A DNA stretch of 43,223 nucleotides from Zygnema cylindricum (GCA_037447655.1 JBBHKE010001267.1:1-43223), one strand, 5' to 3'. Numbered from the stretch's first letter, positions 11,617 to 23,712 are shown. The notes: generated by a model not told the origin, from the sequence alone. Numbers and translations: made by a program.

Positions 11617-12752
11617 GGATGGTTAGGGAGAGAGGATGTGGAGTGAAGGACAGTAAGGGAGTGAGAGGTAGAGTGAAGGACGGTAAGGGAGGGAGAGGGT
11701 ATAGTGAAGGACGGTAAGGGAGGGAGAGGGTATAGTGAAGGTCGGTAAGGGAGAGAGAGATAGAGTGAAGGCTGCAAGGGAGAGAAAGGGTATTGTGAGG
11801 GATGTTAAGGGAGAGAGAGGTAGAGTGAAGAATGGTAAGGGAGAGAGAGGTAGAGTGAAGGACGGCAAGGGAGAGTGAAGGACGGCAAGGGAGAGAGAGG
11901 TTAGAGTGAAGGACAATAAGGGAGCGAGAGGTAGATTGGAGGGCGGTATGGAAGAGAGAAGTATAGTAAAGGATGGTACGGGAGAGAGAGCGTACAGTGA
12001 AGGACGGTAAGGGAGAGAGAGGTAAATGAAGGACGGTAAGGGAGAGAGAGGTAGAGTGAAGGACGGCAAGGGAGAGAGAGGGTAGAGTGAAGGACGGCAA
12101 TGGAGAGAGTGTTTGAGTGAAGGGCGACAATGGAGAGCGGTTAGAGTGAAGTACACTAAGGGGGAGAGAGGTAGAGTGAAAGACGGTAAGGAAGAGAGAG
12201 GGTAGAGTGAAGGACGGTGAGGGAGGGAGAGGATAGAGTGAAGGATGGTAAGGGAGAGAGGAAGGACGGTAAGGGAGAGAGAGGGTAGAGTGAAGGACGG
12301 CAAGGGAGAGAGAGGTAGAGTGAAAGACGGTAAGGGAGAGAGAGGGCATAGTGAAAGATGGTAAGGGAGAGAGAGGTAGATTGAAGGATGGTAAGGGAGA
12401 GAGGGTAGAGTGGATGGAAAGGGAGAGAGGGGTAGAGTGAAGGACGGTAAGGGAGAGAGAGGGTAGAGTGAAGGATGGTAAGGGAGAGAGAGGGTAGAGT
12501 GAAGGACCGTAAGGGAGAGAGAGGTAGAGTGAAAGATGGTAAGGGAGAGAGAGGGCATAGTGAAGGATGGTAAGGGAGAGAGAGGTAGGTTGAAGAACGG
12601 TAAAGGAGAGAGAGGGTAGAGTGGATGGCAAGGGAGAGAGGGGTTGAGTGAAGGACAGTAAGGGAGAGAGGTAGAATGAAGGACCATAAGGGGGAGAGAG
12701 AGGTAGAGTGAAGGATGGTAAGGGAGAGAGAGGGTAGAGTGAAGGACGTAAA
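11617..12752. repeat. Minisatellite, about 31-bp purine-rich unit
   Basis: The consensus is close to 'gtagagtgaaggacggtaag' followed by 'ggagagagag', repeated with small length changes for about 1.1 kb, roughly 35 copies. The plus strand is almost pure purine with a GTNAGG pulse in each unit. Two long minus-strand open frames (11516-12631, 11623-12780) are Ser/Leu/Pro repeats created by the array and are not credible proteins. The array lies 1.2 kb downstream of the transporter stop codon. Confidence 0.92.
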
Positions 12753-13745
12753 ACTGTGTGTTATTCATGAGGAAACTCATTCAAAATGGAGGTAACCCTT
12801 TGGAGGGTAAGGCTACCCTCTTGTATGAGAGTATGGATTCGTAACCGAGGACCATAAAAAAGTTGGGATTTTTTAAACAATTTAAGAGTTAACGCCACGA
12901 CACAGTTGATAATGAGAGAGTGTGACAAAATAGGACCAAAATTGTGTAAGGTTTATTATTGCTTATACATAATTGGCCAATACATGCAAATATATCCAAC
13001 AAATTAGGAGAGGGAAAATATGAGTGCATATTTTGGAGAAGCTATAGATATCATGGGTGGCCAAATGGGATACGGTACATGGTACGGTGGACTCGATACT
13101 TGATCCCGAGTACCAAAGTGTTATTATGGGCAACAGTCAAATGTGAAAGTCATGGAAGGCTTCCAAACTATGCTTGATATAATATTATCGAATGAGGATG
13201 ACTAAGCCAAGACATCAATTGAATTGATTAAGTAAAGAGGTTTTGAGGGTGTCATTACGAGGGACGTAATAAAAGCTTGTTGACTACTCGCTCATGTGGG
13301 GAGAATCGGTCAATTTATGACCATATTCAATATAAAATAATGGAACAGACTGACGGTTAAAAGGGCCAATGACGTAGTTTAGATCTTTAGCAATCACAAA
13401 TAAGCATACAAAACCAAGAATATCAATTATGAGGGGTGTATGATAGCATGGGAGGAAGAGGAATGGGAGTTAGTGGAAGAGGAGTTTATCCGACGGTCTA
13501 AATAGGCTTAGCCAATGGAAGAACATGGGTTGACCACTTGGGTGGCCTAGATTTGTGGTAGAGAGATAAAAGAGTTAGCCCTATTCACACCTGTCTACTA
13601 CTTAAATCATATGTTATGAGTTAACTAAGCCATGTCTCTCACATGAATACAAATGGTGTTAAAAAATGGTAGTGAGTACATGTTTAGCAAGGATCCATGA
13701 TAAAACGATCTCGCCGCTGAAATAACGCTCACCAAAGATGAAGTT
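12753..13745. other. Spacer DNA with no supported gene
   Basis: This AT-leaning sequence lies between the minisatellite and the first LTR of the copia nest. It has only short open frames on both strands, broken by frequent stops. It may be a decayed transposable element, but no domain motif, terminal repeat or RNA gene could be recognised. Confidence 0.5.
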
Positions 13746-14727
13746 TGTAGAAATTTCTAGATTTATAGGGTATTTTCTAGGTCTAAATAGATCAGTAAAA
13801 TAGAAATAATAAAAAGGCGGACAACCTGTCTCCACCTCCTCTCTTAAGCCACCATACTTGTTGTAGTCACTGAAGGATAGAGAGGGTGGTTGAACCATGG
13901 CTGCCTTACCTCCACAGGCGTGACTAAAGAGTGACATAAGTCACTCTCAACAAAAGGTTGAGTCTGGCAGGACTCGAACCTACGACCATCAGAGCGAGGC
14001 GTAGCCGTCAGCTGTAACCGGTCTGTCGTAGAAGTCCGTTACAGTAAATGGGATGGTATATCTATTTAAACGTTGTTTGGAGTATCTAGTTCAATTAAGA
14101 TGCATAGAGATTGTGATACGAAACATCACACAAGAAACAAATGAACCAGGCATGTGTTTTAATAGCTAATGCTAAAAGCCGGTTTGGACTCGACGCCGCG
14201 TATCATCGCCGAGATCCATGAATGACCACTTTGGCAGTTTGCACGCGTGGCATGACTTTGCGCCACGTGGCTGGATGACACTGGGACGCGTAAATCCCGT
14301 GGAGCAGAAAGACAAATCGTATGGGGACATGCGTCCATCCAATGGCCTTGTCGTACACAGGCTGTACGGAAAATACATGGTCGTAGTACCTTTTTGTACT
14401 TTACAATCGTGTGATTCGTTTGTACTTCGATAAATAGGGGTTGTGAGAGGGGTTTACGACTTCGAAAAATCTTGTAGGTAGCCACCTCTCTCCTAAATAG
14501 TTTTGTATAAACTTGGCATCTTTGCCGCCTCATAATTTATCGGTTTGTTGGCCGTTTTTAGTGATTCTTTTTGCTACAGACTTAACGGAGCCCAAACAGC
14601 ACAAAAGTGCAATCAAATTGTCTGTTTGTCTGCTTGGGGAGTAGTGGTTGTGGCTGAAAGTGGGCTAGTTAAAAACTACATAGAGGCTTCCTAAATTCTG
14701 TAGTCCTATGGAGGACACAGAATTCGA
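13746..14727 (+). repeat. 5' LTR of copia element 2 (about 982 bp)
   Basis: The start (TGTAGAAATTTCTAGATTTA) was set by alignment with the 3' LTR start at 19432, and the end by homology with the solo LTR boundary at 24893. A TATA-like TATAAA lies at 14506-14511. An antisense tRNA-like module lies at about 13968-14033: the complement of 13970-13980 is GGTTCGAGTCC, a perfect B-box core. The LTR end contains the gag start codon (ATG at 14708). Confidence 0.75.
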
Positions 14728-17103
14728 GGTTATGGGCCCACCCTCTAGGGTGCCCATCTTCAATGAATCTGAGTTCATCTATTGGGAAGCCATGATAAAA
14801 TGGGCATTGTGCGAAAAACGGTACTGGAGTATTGTCAGAGGACAAGTGAAACGTCCACCTCAGGGAACTCCACTAGGGTTTGGTGGGATAAGGTTTTCTG
14901 CAGAAGCATCTGCTGCAGCAGAGGGGGCAGATCATGGGGATAATAGTCTGTCTGAAAAAGGGGAAAGAGAACGCGACGAATCTTACTCCTATCGCACGTA
15001 TTTCCACGGCACCCGGAGCGGCGACTGTGAAGACCGCGGACAACGATACCCAAACGAGGGAAGACATCAACATGAATGCCAAAAAGTTCATTGTAAGACA
15101 CCTCACTCACGCTTTGGCGAACCCCCACCTTCACATTTACAAGGCCGAGAAGTTTTGGGTGAGTTTGGTGGAGATATATAGAGCTGGTACTATTCAAGAG
15201 TTGTAGGTGGCATCGCAGAAGTTAGGGAAAAATACTTACAAAGGGGGAAAGATGTTAGACTACTGTAATGATCTCTCTTCTTTGTATATGAAGACAATGA
15301 GTGTCGGGTGGACAAGTACAATAAAGATGAAAGTTAACAATCTCATCATGAAGTTACCCGATGAGTATAAAAACATTGTGTACCGAGTACAAGAAATGAC
15401 AGACAGTTCATGGAAGTGGAACAAAGTGGTCCGGATGATACTTGTGTAGGAAAACACAATTAAGATTAGGAGAGGGGGAAAGAGCATCCAAGCTCTAGCT
15501 GCAAGAGCAAATCGGTGGGGGAAGGATCCGAAGAAACCGAACAAAAGAGATAGAGATCAGTTTGGAGGACCAAGTCCCCCATAGGGTCTGTGTCAGTTTT
15601 GCAAAAAGTCGGGACACTTCATAGCGGATTGTGTCAAAATGTCGAAGCTGAGGCTCCTAGAGAACCGTGGAGGGGGTTCTTCCGGAGGGAAGAAGAAGGC
15701 ACTTGTGGTCACAAAACTAAAAGGAGAGACCGAGGATGAGTCCTCTCGAAGGAGGATGGGGAGCTTCTTCTTGATAAGAGCTTGGAGGAGAAGGAGATCC
15801 CTCAAAAACAGAAGTGTGTTCTCGGAGCAATTCGAGAAGCTCCACAGGAAGGATGGATAATTGACTCAGGTGCATCAATGCATATGTGTCGTGATAAGCA
15901 TCTCTTTACTAAGATAAGAAAGATCCCTACTGTTGAGATAGATATGAGGATGGGAGAGTCGTTAATACAGATCTACTGGGGTCAGTAGATTTAAAATTCT
16001 AAGTGGAGGGTAAGACATCTATACTCACCTTCTCAGATGTACTCTACATTCCTCAGGTGAGTAAATATCTTGTCTCTACGATTCTATTAGATGACAAAGA
16101 GTTTGATACATTCACTAGAAAGGGAGTCTTTACAGCTAAGTATGGGGATGAAGTCTACTTCATGACAGATAACGGTAGCCAAGGAATGTTTAGGCTTATC
16201 TTGAGAAATGAAAAGAAGAATGCTTACTATGTTGGTGTTCCAAAGTTGATGATTTGGCATAAGCCGTTGGGGCATGTGCATTTTGTAAGGCTGAGGGAAA
16301 TGAAGAAGATTGGTGTGGTAAGAGGCATTCAGTTTGGAGATAATGAAATGGTGGATGATTGTAGTGGCTCTGCTCAATGTAAGGCTCACAAACTTCCCTT
16401 TCCCAAAGCCGCCACATATAAGGGTTAGAAAGTACTAGATTTTGTCCACACATATATCTGGGGACCCGCAAAATTACCATCGGTCGGAAAGAAGAGGTTT
16501 ATGTTGACAATAACCGATGACTTGTCTAGATACTCTAGAGTCTACTTCCTAAAACAAAGTCTGAAACACCAACTTACTTCAAAGAATAAAAAGCTTGGAG
16601 TGAGAAGTTGCATGGAACCCCCATTAAGAGAATAAAGAGTGATAATGGGGGAGAATATACCTCTAACCAGTTTGAGGAATTCTTGAGAGATGAAGGAGTT
16701 CAGCACCAGAAAACTGTACCATATAACCCGGAAAAAATGGGGTAGCTGAGAGGTTGAACAAAACACTTGGAGATAGTGTATGCACTATGTTGGCTGATAA
16801 GAAAATAGGAAAGAGATTTTGGGTAGAGGACATGAACAGTGCCAACTACATTAAAAATAGAGTCCCTACCTTAGCCGTAAAAAGAATGACGCTTGATGAA
16901 AGATGGGTTGGAAGGAAACCAGATATCTCTCACCTTAAAGTATTCGGTAGGCAAGTTTACAGTCTTGACACAGATAGGAAAAACTGGAAACTAGATGCTA
17001 AGGGAAAACTTAGATACTTTGTAGGATATGATGAGGATATCAAGGGATATAGAATCTATGATTTAGCAAAGAAATATATCATTCTGGTGAAACACCTAGT
17101 TGT

Positions 17104-17329
17104 TGTTAGATTACCTAAAAATTTGGGATTCGGCATGTCCCACACTTGGGAAAATTGAGCCGGCTAGGGTTCGAACTTGAACCTTTCACTTCAGCTCTAA
17201 ACGCACTACCACTGTGCCACCAGCTGGATGTAGAGACTGGCGAATCCGTACCCATTTATTATGGGCGGCTCGAGTATGGATATTCTATATTCTACACCGT
17301 ATTGGACCAGTTTCACGTGCCAATCCAAC
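17104..17329. mobile_element. 226-bp TRIM-like solo LTR (or tRNA-derived SINE) inside element 2
   Basis: The segment interrupts the integrase tail exactly, with a perfect 6-bp duplication AGTTGT (17098-17103 and 17330-17335). It begins TGTTAGATT and ends AATCCAACA, giving short inverted termini and the TG...CA ends of an LTR. On the minus strand it contains TGGCACAGTGG, a perfect tRNA A-box, followed by GTTCGAACC, a B-box core. The LTR-like ends favour a small solo LTR of a TRIM-type element. The tRNA-like body leaves a SINE possible, although SINEs do not usually have TG...CA inverted termini. Confidence 0.75.
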
Positions 17330-18664
17330 AGTTGTCATGGATGAAGGGAAGTCATTTGACCCTTTCAAATAAACGAAGAAGATAAGAATCAGATTTGAGT
17401 GCGAAAGTGAGGAGAACTTGGTCGTTCTCGAAAAAGCCACGAGTGAAACTGTGATTGCACATTCAGGGAAGATCATAGATACCGGAGACCCACCCGAAAC
17501 CACACATAATCCAATGGACTTCGAGGAGACAGAAGAGGAGGAACTGCAACTGGCTTCTATGGATAGGGGAGCCGATGAGACAGTATGGAGAAATCTAAGA
17601 CTTCCCCCTATTTGAGCTTCAGAGTTTGAGGGAGGGAGAAGAAGCAGTAAAAGGATACAGGAAAAACATGTTGCTCATAAGGTTACTATGCTATCTCACC
17701 CAAATGAGCCTTAGTCGTACTCGGAGGCAATGAACAGTCTGGAGAAAGACAGATGGATTAGAGCCATAAATGATGAGATGGCCTCCATCATTGAAGCAAA
17801 TACTTGGGAACTAGCACACTGTCCTCCAGAAAGAAAACCGATTGGTTGTAAATGGGTGTTTAAACTAAAACTAAACCTAGATAATACAATTGAGAGATAT
17901 AAGGCTCGGTCGATAGCAAAGGGGTTCACCCAAAAGGAGGGGATCGACTATGAGGAGACTTTTGCCGCAGTTGTTCGGTTCCCATCTGTAAGGATCCTCC
18001 TCAATCTAGCGGCAACGAAAGACATGGAAATACACCAGATGGATATTAAGATCGCCTTTCTCAATGGTGAGTTAGAGGAAGAAAATTTCATGCGGCAACT
18101 ATAGGAGTTCGTGGAGGAAGGAGAAGAAAGCAAGGTGCGCAGGCACATAAAGTCTTTATATGGGTTGAAGCAGGCTTCCGGACAGTGGAATAAGAAACTA
18201 GATCAGTTTCTCACCGGTCAGGGATACATCCGGATAAGCTCTGACCTCTCTATCTATATGTTTGAAGATGAGAATGGTGTGGATTTTATTACAATTTATA
18301 TAGATGATGTGTTGGTGTTAAGTAAGTCTTTGGAAAAGATCAATAAATAATTTAGGGGAGGCAAGATATATTTTGGGAATTCAAATGGAGAGAGATAGGG
18401 GGAAAAGGATCATTAGACTTACTCAGAAAGAAGCAATAAGTAATATGCTTGAGAAATTCCAAATGGAAAAGGCAAACAGTTGTACCACTCCCGTGGACTT
18501 GAAAAAAGTAAGTGATGGAAGTGTAGAAGGAGTGATAATCTTAGATGATCAAATTAGTCCAAAAGAGAGAGAGTATATGAAGTCTATCCCCCAGATTGTA
18601 GGTAGTCTAATATACTTTATGAACTGTACCAGGTCGGACATAGCGGCAGCAGTTGGAGTACACT

Positions 18665-18897
18665 GTAGGAGTCTTAATGATCCTAGGAAGAGAGACAGTC
18701 TTAATGATCCTAGGAAGAGAGACAGGGAGGCAGCCACGAGAGTCATGAGATATCTGGTGTAGGAGTCTTAATGATCCTACAAAGAGAAACAGGGAGGCAA
18801 CCAAGAGAGTCATGATAGAGATATCTGGTGTAGGAGTCTTAATGATCCTAAGAAGAGAGACAGGGAGGCAGCCAAGAGAGTCATGAGATATCTGGTG
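18665..18897. repeat. Tandem triplication within the RNase H region of element 2
   Basis: Three copies of a unit of about 70 bp begin with 'gtaggagtcttaatgatcct' at 18665, 18759 and 18830. The first copy also carries an internal duplication of about 26 bp. The unit encodes RSLNDPRKRDREAA-like sequence followed by RVMRYLV. The second copy contains a stop. The triplication has changed the polyprotein and is private to this copy. Confidence 0.88.
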
Positions 18898-19418
18898 GGA
18901 ACCAGAGAGTTATGGTTGCATTTGGGAGGGGAGCACACTGATATCACTACTTGGAGTGATGTCAGTTACGGGGATGCACCTATGAGAAAATGCACTTCTG
19001 GGTATGCGTTGTATGTGGAGGAAGGTGGTTGCAGTTGGAGCAGCAAGCAACAAAAGGTGGTTACTCAGTCTACTATGGAGGCTGAGTATATGACCTCTTG
19101 TTTGCTGTGAAAGAGTTGATGTGGGTCAAGTCCTTGTTGCAAGAACTGGGGTATATGAAGGAGGGAGTGCATGAAGTCTTCTGTGATAATCAGGCTGCTA
19201 TTGCAATTGCAGCCAATCCAAAACATCATTTCAAAGCTAAGTATATGGACATAAGATTGAGCTTCGTGAGGGAAAAAATTGAAAATAAAATTGTGAATCT
19301 TGTGTATAGGTCTGATGAAGAAATGGTGGCTGACATGATGACCAAACCTGTGCCCTCTCCCAAGTTAAAATATTGTACGGAAAAATGTGGATTGAAAGAG
19401 AAGTTAAAGTAAGACTAG

Positions 19419-19431
19419 AAAATAAGGGGAG
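19419..19431 (+). promoter_or_regulatory. Polypurine tract of copia element 2
   Basis: The purine run gaaaataaggggag directly precedes the TG of the 3' LTR, the position where plus-strand DNA synthesis is primed in LTR retrotransposons. The equivalent tract is present on the minus strand next to the LTRs that end at 21288 and 26956. Confidence 0.75.
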
Positions 19432-20206
19432 TGATGAAATCACTAGATTTATGGAGTATTTTTCTACGTCTGAATAGCTTAATAGAAAAAGAAAAGAAAA
19501 GCAAAACGCAGGCTGCCTCCACCTCTTTCCTCTATCCCCCATACTTGTTGTAATCACTAAAAGAGAGAGAGAGTGGTGGAGCCATGGCTGCCTCAACTCC
19601 ATAGGTAGGACTAAAGAGTGACATAAGTCACTCTCAACAAAAAGGTTGAGTTCGGCAAGACTCGAACCTCTGAGAGGCAGAGCGCGGCTTAGCCATCAGC
19701 TCTAACTAGTCTGTCGTAGGAGTTCGTTAAAGTACATAGAGTGTGATAATTACTTAAACTGTATTATGATTTTTCATCCGATTAACATACATATGAATAA
19801 AGGGACATAGAACTAGTTCATATTTAGAGAAAACGTGACCCCACACGAAAAAAATAAATTAGACATTTGTTTCGACGGCAAACATTTAATGTCGGTTTTT
19901 ATCCAACGGCACATATCGCCGCCGAGATCCCAGAATGGTCACTTTGGCATTTTTGGACGTGGCATGACCTCGCGCCACATGGAGAGATAATATTTGGTCG
20001 CCAGAATTCTGGAGAGCATACAGACGAGTACCATGTGGACACGCGTCCACTCAATGGCCTTGTCGTACACAAGCTGTACAGAAAGGACATCGGCCGTAGT
20101 ACCTTTTTCTACTTTACAGTTATTTGATTGGATCGTACTGTAGTAGATAGGGGTTGGGAGAGGGAAGTAGGACTTAGCTTTTTTAGACAGTAACCTCTCT
20201 CTTTTG
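19432..20206 (+). repeat. 3' LTR of copia element 2, truncated
   Basis: The LTR starts TGATGAAATCACTAG after the polypurine tract and matches the 5' LTR for about 775 bp. It ends at the LTR of the minus-strand element at 20207, so about 200 bp of its right side are missing. The antisense tRNA-like module is kept (B-box complement 19659-19668, A-box complement about 19703-19719). Confidence 0.8.
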
Positions 20207-21288
20207 TGCAACTTTGAGACCTCCATTGGTACTCAAAGTAGGCAGCTTACTAGAAGCCTCTAGGATAGCCTCAATTAAGAGGTCTTAGGTTGAGTATTGC
20301 TGACACCCTGACAGAATAAAGACTGACCAAACTACACCCCTCGGAAGGGTAGACTCCTCTGAGTCTACTACAAAAAGAATCCTTGAATTTGCTCCCTTGA
20401 GCAGTAAATTATCAATGGTCAAAGATGACCTTTTTATATAGGAGCTCTTTGGGAGAGAGGCGGCTACCTCTAATTTTCTAAGTCCTAAACCCCTCTCTAA
20501 ACCCTCTACTACTGATGCACGGAGCCAATCAATTAAGTGTACAATACAGAAAGGTACTTGGCCCGGAGAACTTTTTGTACGACCATTGTTCAATATGGCC
20601 AGAAAGACGACGCCTGCCATATCCAGGTTCGCCATAGTATGTCCCGAGGATGACGTCATCCAATATCATGTTGCCACGTGTCACTAGTATGGCTATGATC
20701 GCAAACCGCCAAATCGACCATTCCGCGATGTCGACTTCTTTCTCCGCCGTTAGATTGATGTCGGCGTTAATTTATAGCCGTTAAAATACAAGCAGTACTT
20801 TTCGGTGTAATTTTATTTAACTGTGTCTGTGTGATTGTGGTCCGTTTGTCAGTAAACCGAACTTCTCTATTTCGTCATCTTTAAATAGCTATCCTACCCT
20901 ATATACTTCAGCACTGGTCTTAGACTACAGGATAAGACTAACAGCTACTTTGACGGACGGTAGGTACCAGGATCTAATCTTGGGTCCGTCCATCTTTTTG
21001 GTAAGTTTACTAAGGGTCTGCCTTCTGACTCTAGAAGAAGCATAGGCAGCCATGGCTCTAGCTTCCTCTCCAGCCTTTTGTGACTACGAAAAGTATGGAG
21101 GCTAGAGAGAGAAGCTAGAAGCAAGCAGCCTCTGCTTTTTCCTGCTCCTACTTCAATTAATTAAGTAACCTCAGTGACTACGACAAGTATGGAGGCTAGA
21201 GAGAGAAGCTAGAAGCAAGTTGCCTCTGCTTTTTCCTGCTCCTACTTCAATTAATTAAGTAACCTAGAAAATACCTTCAATTTCAACA
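20207..21288 (-). repeat. 3' LTR of copia element A (1082 bp)
   Basis: On the minus strand the LTR begins TGTTGAAATTGAAGG, directly after the polypurine tract, and ends ...CTCAAAGTTGCA at 20207. It is longer than the related 990-bp LTR at 27041 because of a 94-bp tandem duplication at 21081-21174 and 21175-21267. A TATA-like run lies at 20431-20440. The B-box of the tRNA-like module (20970-20980) has one mismatch to the core consensus. Confidence 0.85.
21081..21267. repeat. 94-bp direct duplication inside the LTR of element A
   Basis: Two copies start with 'tgactacgaaaagtatggag' and 'tgactacgacaagtatggag' and run to 'ttaattaagtaacct'. They are nearly identical, so the duplication is younger than much of the surrounding decay. 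The other LTRs in the window hold one copy of this block. Confidence 0.9.
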
Positions 21289-21992
21289 CTCCCCTTATTT
21301 CTAGTCACTTTTAATTTTAATTCCACATCTTTCTCTTCAAAAAATTAATTTAGGAGAAGGTACAGGCTTAGTCACATGTCTGCCACCATCTCACTGTCTG
21401 GTCTATATTCTAGACTTATTATTTTGTTCTCCACCTTTTCCCTAACAAAGCTAAGTCGGATGTCCATGTGTTTTGCTTTAAAATGATGTTTGGGATTAGC
21501 AGCAATTGCAATTGCTGCTTGATTATCACATAATATTTTTTGAATTCCACTCTTAAGATGCCCCAATTCACCAAGCAAGGATTTGACCCGAATCAATTCC
21601 TTCACAGCAGAGCAAGATGCCATATACTCTGCCTCCATGGTAGACTGAGCAATGACCTTTTGCTGCTTACTGCTCCAGCAACAAGCACCATTCCCCACAT
21701 ACAACACATATCGAGATGTACATCGTCGCATCGAAGCATCCCTATAGCTGGCATCACTCTAAGTGGTGATGTCAGTGTTTTCCCCACCCAGATGCAACCA
21801 TAGATCCCTAGTTCCTATGAGATATATGTAGTTCCTATGAGATATATGAGGACCCTTTTAGTCGCTTCTCAATTCTTTTTGGAAGGAGCATTCAGACTCC
21901 TACTTAGCACTCCTACAACAGCTGCCAAATTTGGTTTGGTACAATTCATAAAATATATCAAACTGCCCACTACCTGTCTGTATCGAATAGTC

Positions 21993-22184
21993 TGCATAAA
22001 CTTCTTTTCTTCTAACCAAGTTCATTATCTAGAATTAGGATGTCTCGTTCCTCACTCCCCTCACTTCCCTTCTATAGATCCATTAGTGTGCATAAACTTC
22101 TTTTCTTTCTAACCAAGTTCATTATCTAGAATTAGGATGTCTCGTTCCTCACTCCCCTCACTTCCCTTCTATAGATCCATGGGA
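21993..22184. repeat. 96-bp tandem duplication in element A pol
   Basis: The block starting 'tgcataaacttcttttcttc' at 21993 is repeated from 22089 with almost no change, through 'cttctatagatccat'. It lies in the linker between reverse transcriptase and RNase H. Confidence 0.9.
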
Positions 22185-22254
22185 GTCGTGCAACTGTTGG
22201 CTTTGTTCATCTGAAATTTTTCCAGCATGTTTCTAATTACCTCTTTTTGAGTTA

Positions 22255-23034
22255 GGGTGTGTCCCCATGTGCATAAGTAAGGGTTTTTTTCTGTCGTTTT
22301 GCCGTAAAACTTAGCGCCGTACTGCCTAAGTTGCAACCGTACGAAGGAATCACAAATTTGTAGAGTACAATTTGCGTCATCCCTGAACTTAGGATGTACG
22401 AAAAGTTATCGTCTTGTGCTTTTGGACCCACTTCGATGACAAAAAACGTCATCTTCAACCTTATCTTTAAAACACATGCGCGATGTGATTTAAAATTAGG
22501 TTTTTTCGATTGACAAATAGGAACATATTTTCGCGCGTGTCGTAAATTTCGACAAAAATCCTACGATTTCCAAGGACAAATAAAAGTACATAGTTCGCTA
22601 TGTTTTGTCCGTTTGCGTTCTAATACGACAAAGATAAGTACACAATTTGTTTGGATTTGTCCGTTTTCATCTAGTACGGATTTTTTTTTTTGCAGGGGTC
22701 TTCAAATTCCGATGCCATTTCACGTCGACCGGACAGGAGACGCGAAGGCAAAGCGCCTCATCTTCGACCGTGAAATTGCAAAGGCTGGAAGGCGGTACGT
22801 CTACAATGTCACGGTAAGACATGCGACGTCACACGCAGGTACAAAAAATATCGTGCGACCACAGATTGTCGACGTTGACAACCGTCATAGGTATTGTCGA
22901 CGTATACAATCGTCACAAGCGTAAGTTACGATTTCGTCATTACAGACATAGGGACACTTGAAAACCGGGTCCGACGGATCCGCGCTAAAATACAAAGTAA
23001 TTTCGCTAAGTTACAAGTACATGGGGACACACCC
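22255..23034 (+). mobile_element. Harbinger/Tourist-like MITE (copy 3), intact 780 bp
   Basis: The TIR GGGTGTGTCCCCATGT at the left and its complement at the right are flanked by a perfect TTA duplication (22252-22254 and 23035-23037). It is colinear with the nested copies at 3151-4709 and serves as the reference for their structure. It has no coding capacity. It inserted in the pol of element A, so the family was active after that copia insertion. Confidence 0.9.
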
Positions 23035-23712
23035 TTAGTCTAATTATTCTCTTTTTCCTACCTCTCTCTACTTGTATTCCCAGAATATATCTAGCCTCCC
23101 CCATATCCTTCATTTCGAATCTTCCCTTTAGATCTGTTTTTAGTTTGTTAATTTTCTTTAATGACTTACTTAGAACAAGAAGATCATCAAACTAAATTGC
23201 AATAAAGATGACACCTTCCTCATCTTCAAAATCATAAATTGAATGATCTGAAATGATGCGGATGTATCCCAGGACGGTAAAGAACTCATCAAGTTTCTTG
23301 TTCCATTGTCGGGGCGCCTGTTTCAAACCATAGAGAGATTTGATCTGCTCGCATACCTTACTTTGCTCTCCTTGTTCCACAAATCCTTTCGGTTGTTGCA
23401 TGAAGATCTCCTCCACTAGTTCTCGATGTAGGAAAGCTGTCTTTATGTCTATCTGGTGTACTTCCAAGTCTCTACAACCGCCAGACTGAGAAGTATCCGG
23501 ACCAAGGGAAATCTGACCACCGGAGCGAAGGTTTCTTCGTAGTCTATTCCCTCTTTCTGAGTAAAACCTTTCGCCACTAACCGGGCCTTAAACCGCTCAA
23601 TAGTATTGTTCAGATTCAGTTTTAATCCGAAAACCCACTTACATCCAATTGGTTTTCGATCGGGTGGACAGTCCACCAACTCCCATGTATTAGCCGCCAT
23701 GATTGAAGCCAT

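Larger units (their letters stand above)
14708..19411 (+). pseudogene. Decayed copia gag-pol of element 2
   Basis: Gag starts at 14708 (MEDTEFEVMGPPSRVPIF) and shifts frame near 14934, with a stop near 15205. The zinc knuckle CQFCKKSGHFIADC lies at 15591-15632. The protease motif DSGASMHMC lies near 15865 and the pre-integrase motif MIWHKPLGHVHF near 16250. The expected second zinc-binding Cys is Ser (CSGSAQC). Integrase spans about 16440-17400, with NGGEYTSNQFEEF and a GVAERLNKTL helix; a 226-bp insertion splits its C-terminal region. Reverse transcriptase spans 17730-18350 with the catalytic YIDDVL near 18300. RNase H spans about 18880-19410 (TMEAEY, DNQAAI, HIDIR-like). Numerous in-frame stops and frameshifts mean no working polyprotein. 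Confidence 0.85.
13746..20206 (+). mobile_element. Ty1/copia element 2 (plus strand), both LTRs present, 3' LTR truncated
   Basis: The order is 5' LTR 13746-14727, decayed gag-pol 14728-19411, polypurine tract just before 19432, and 3' LTR 19432-20206. The protein order (Gag, protease, integrase, reverse transcriptase, RNase H) is that of Ty1/copia. The 3' LTR stops where the LTR of the minus-strand element at 20207 begins, so that element probably inserted into it; the missing part of the LTR is not found in the window. The two LTRs differ at many positions, so this insertion is old. It is the outermost visible member of the nest. Confidence 0.85.

Noticed and set aside
11516-12780. Two overlapping minus-strand open frames of about 370-385 codons
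   Set aside because: Both are translations of the 31-bp minisatellite in different frames, with no non-repeat domain.
17150-17225. A tRNA gene on the minus strand
   Set aside because: A and B boxes are present, but the T-stem is imperfect and the segment lies inside a 226-bp insertion with a target duplication, so it is a tRNA-derived mobile sequence.
20207-20430. Leader and gag start of a second, tandem minus-strand element
   Set aside because: At first this looked like a leader next to an LTR, but the solo LTR at 23713-24893 shows that this sequence belongs to the LTR itself.
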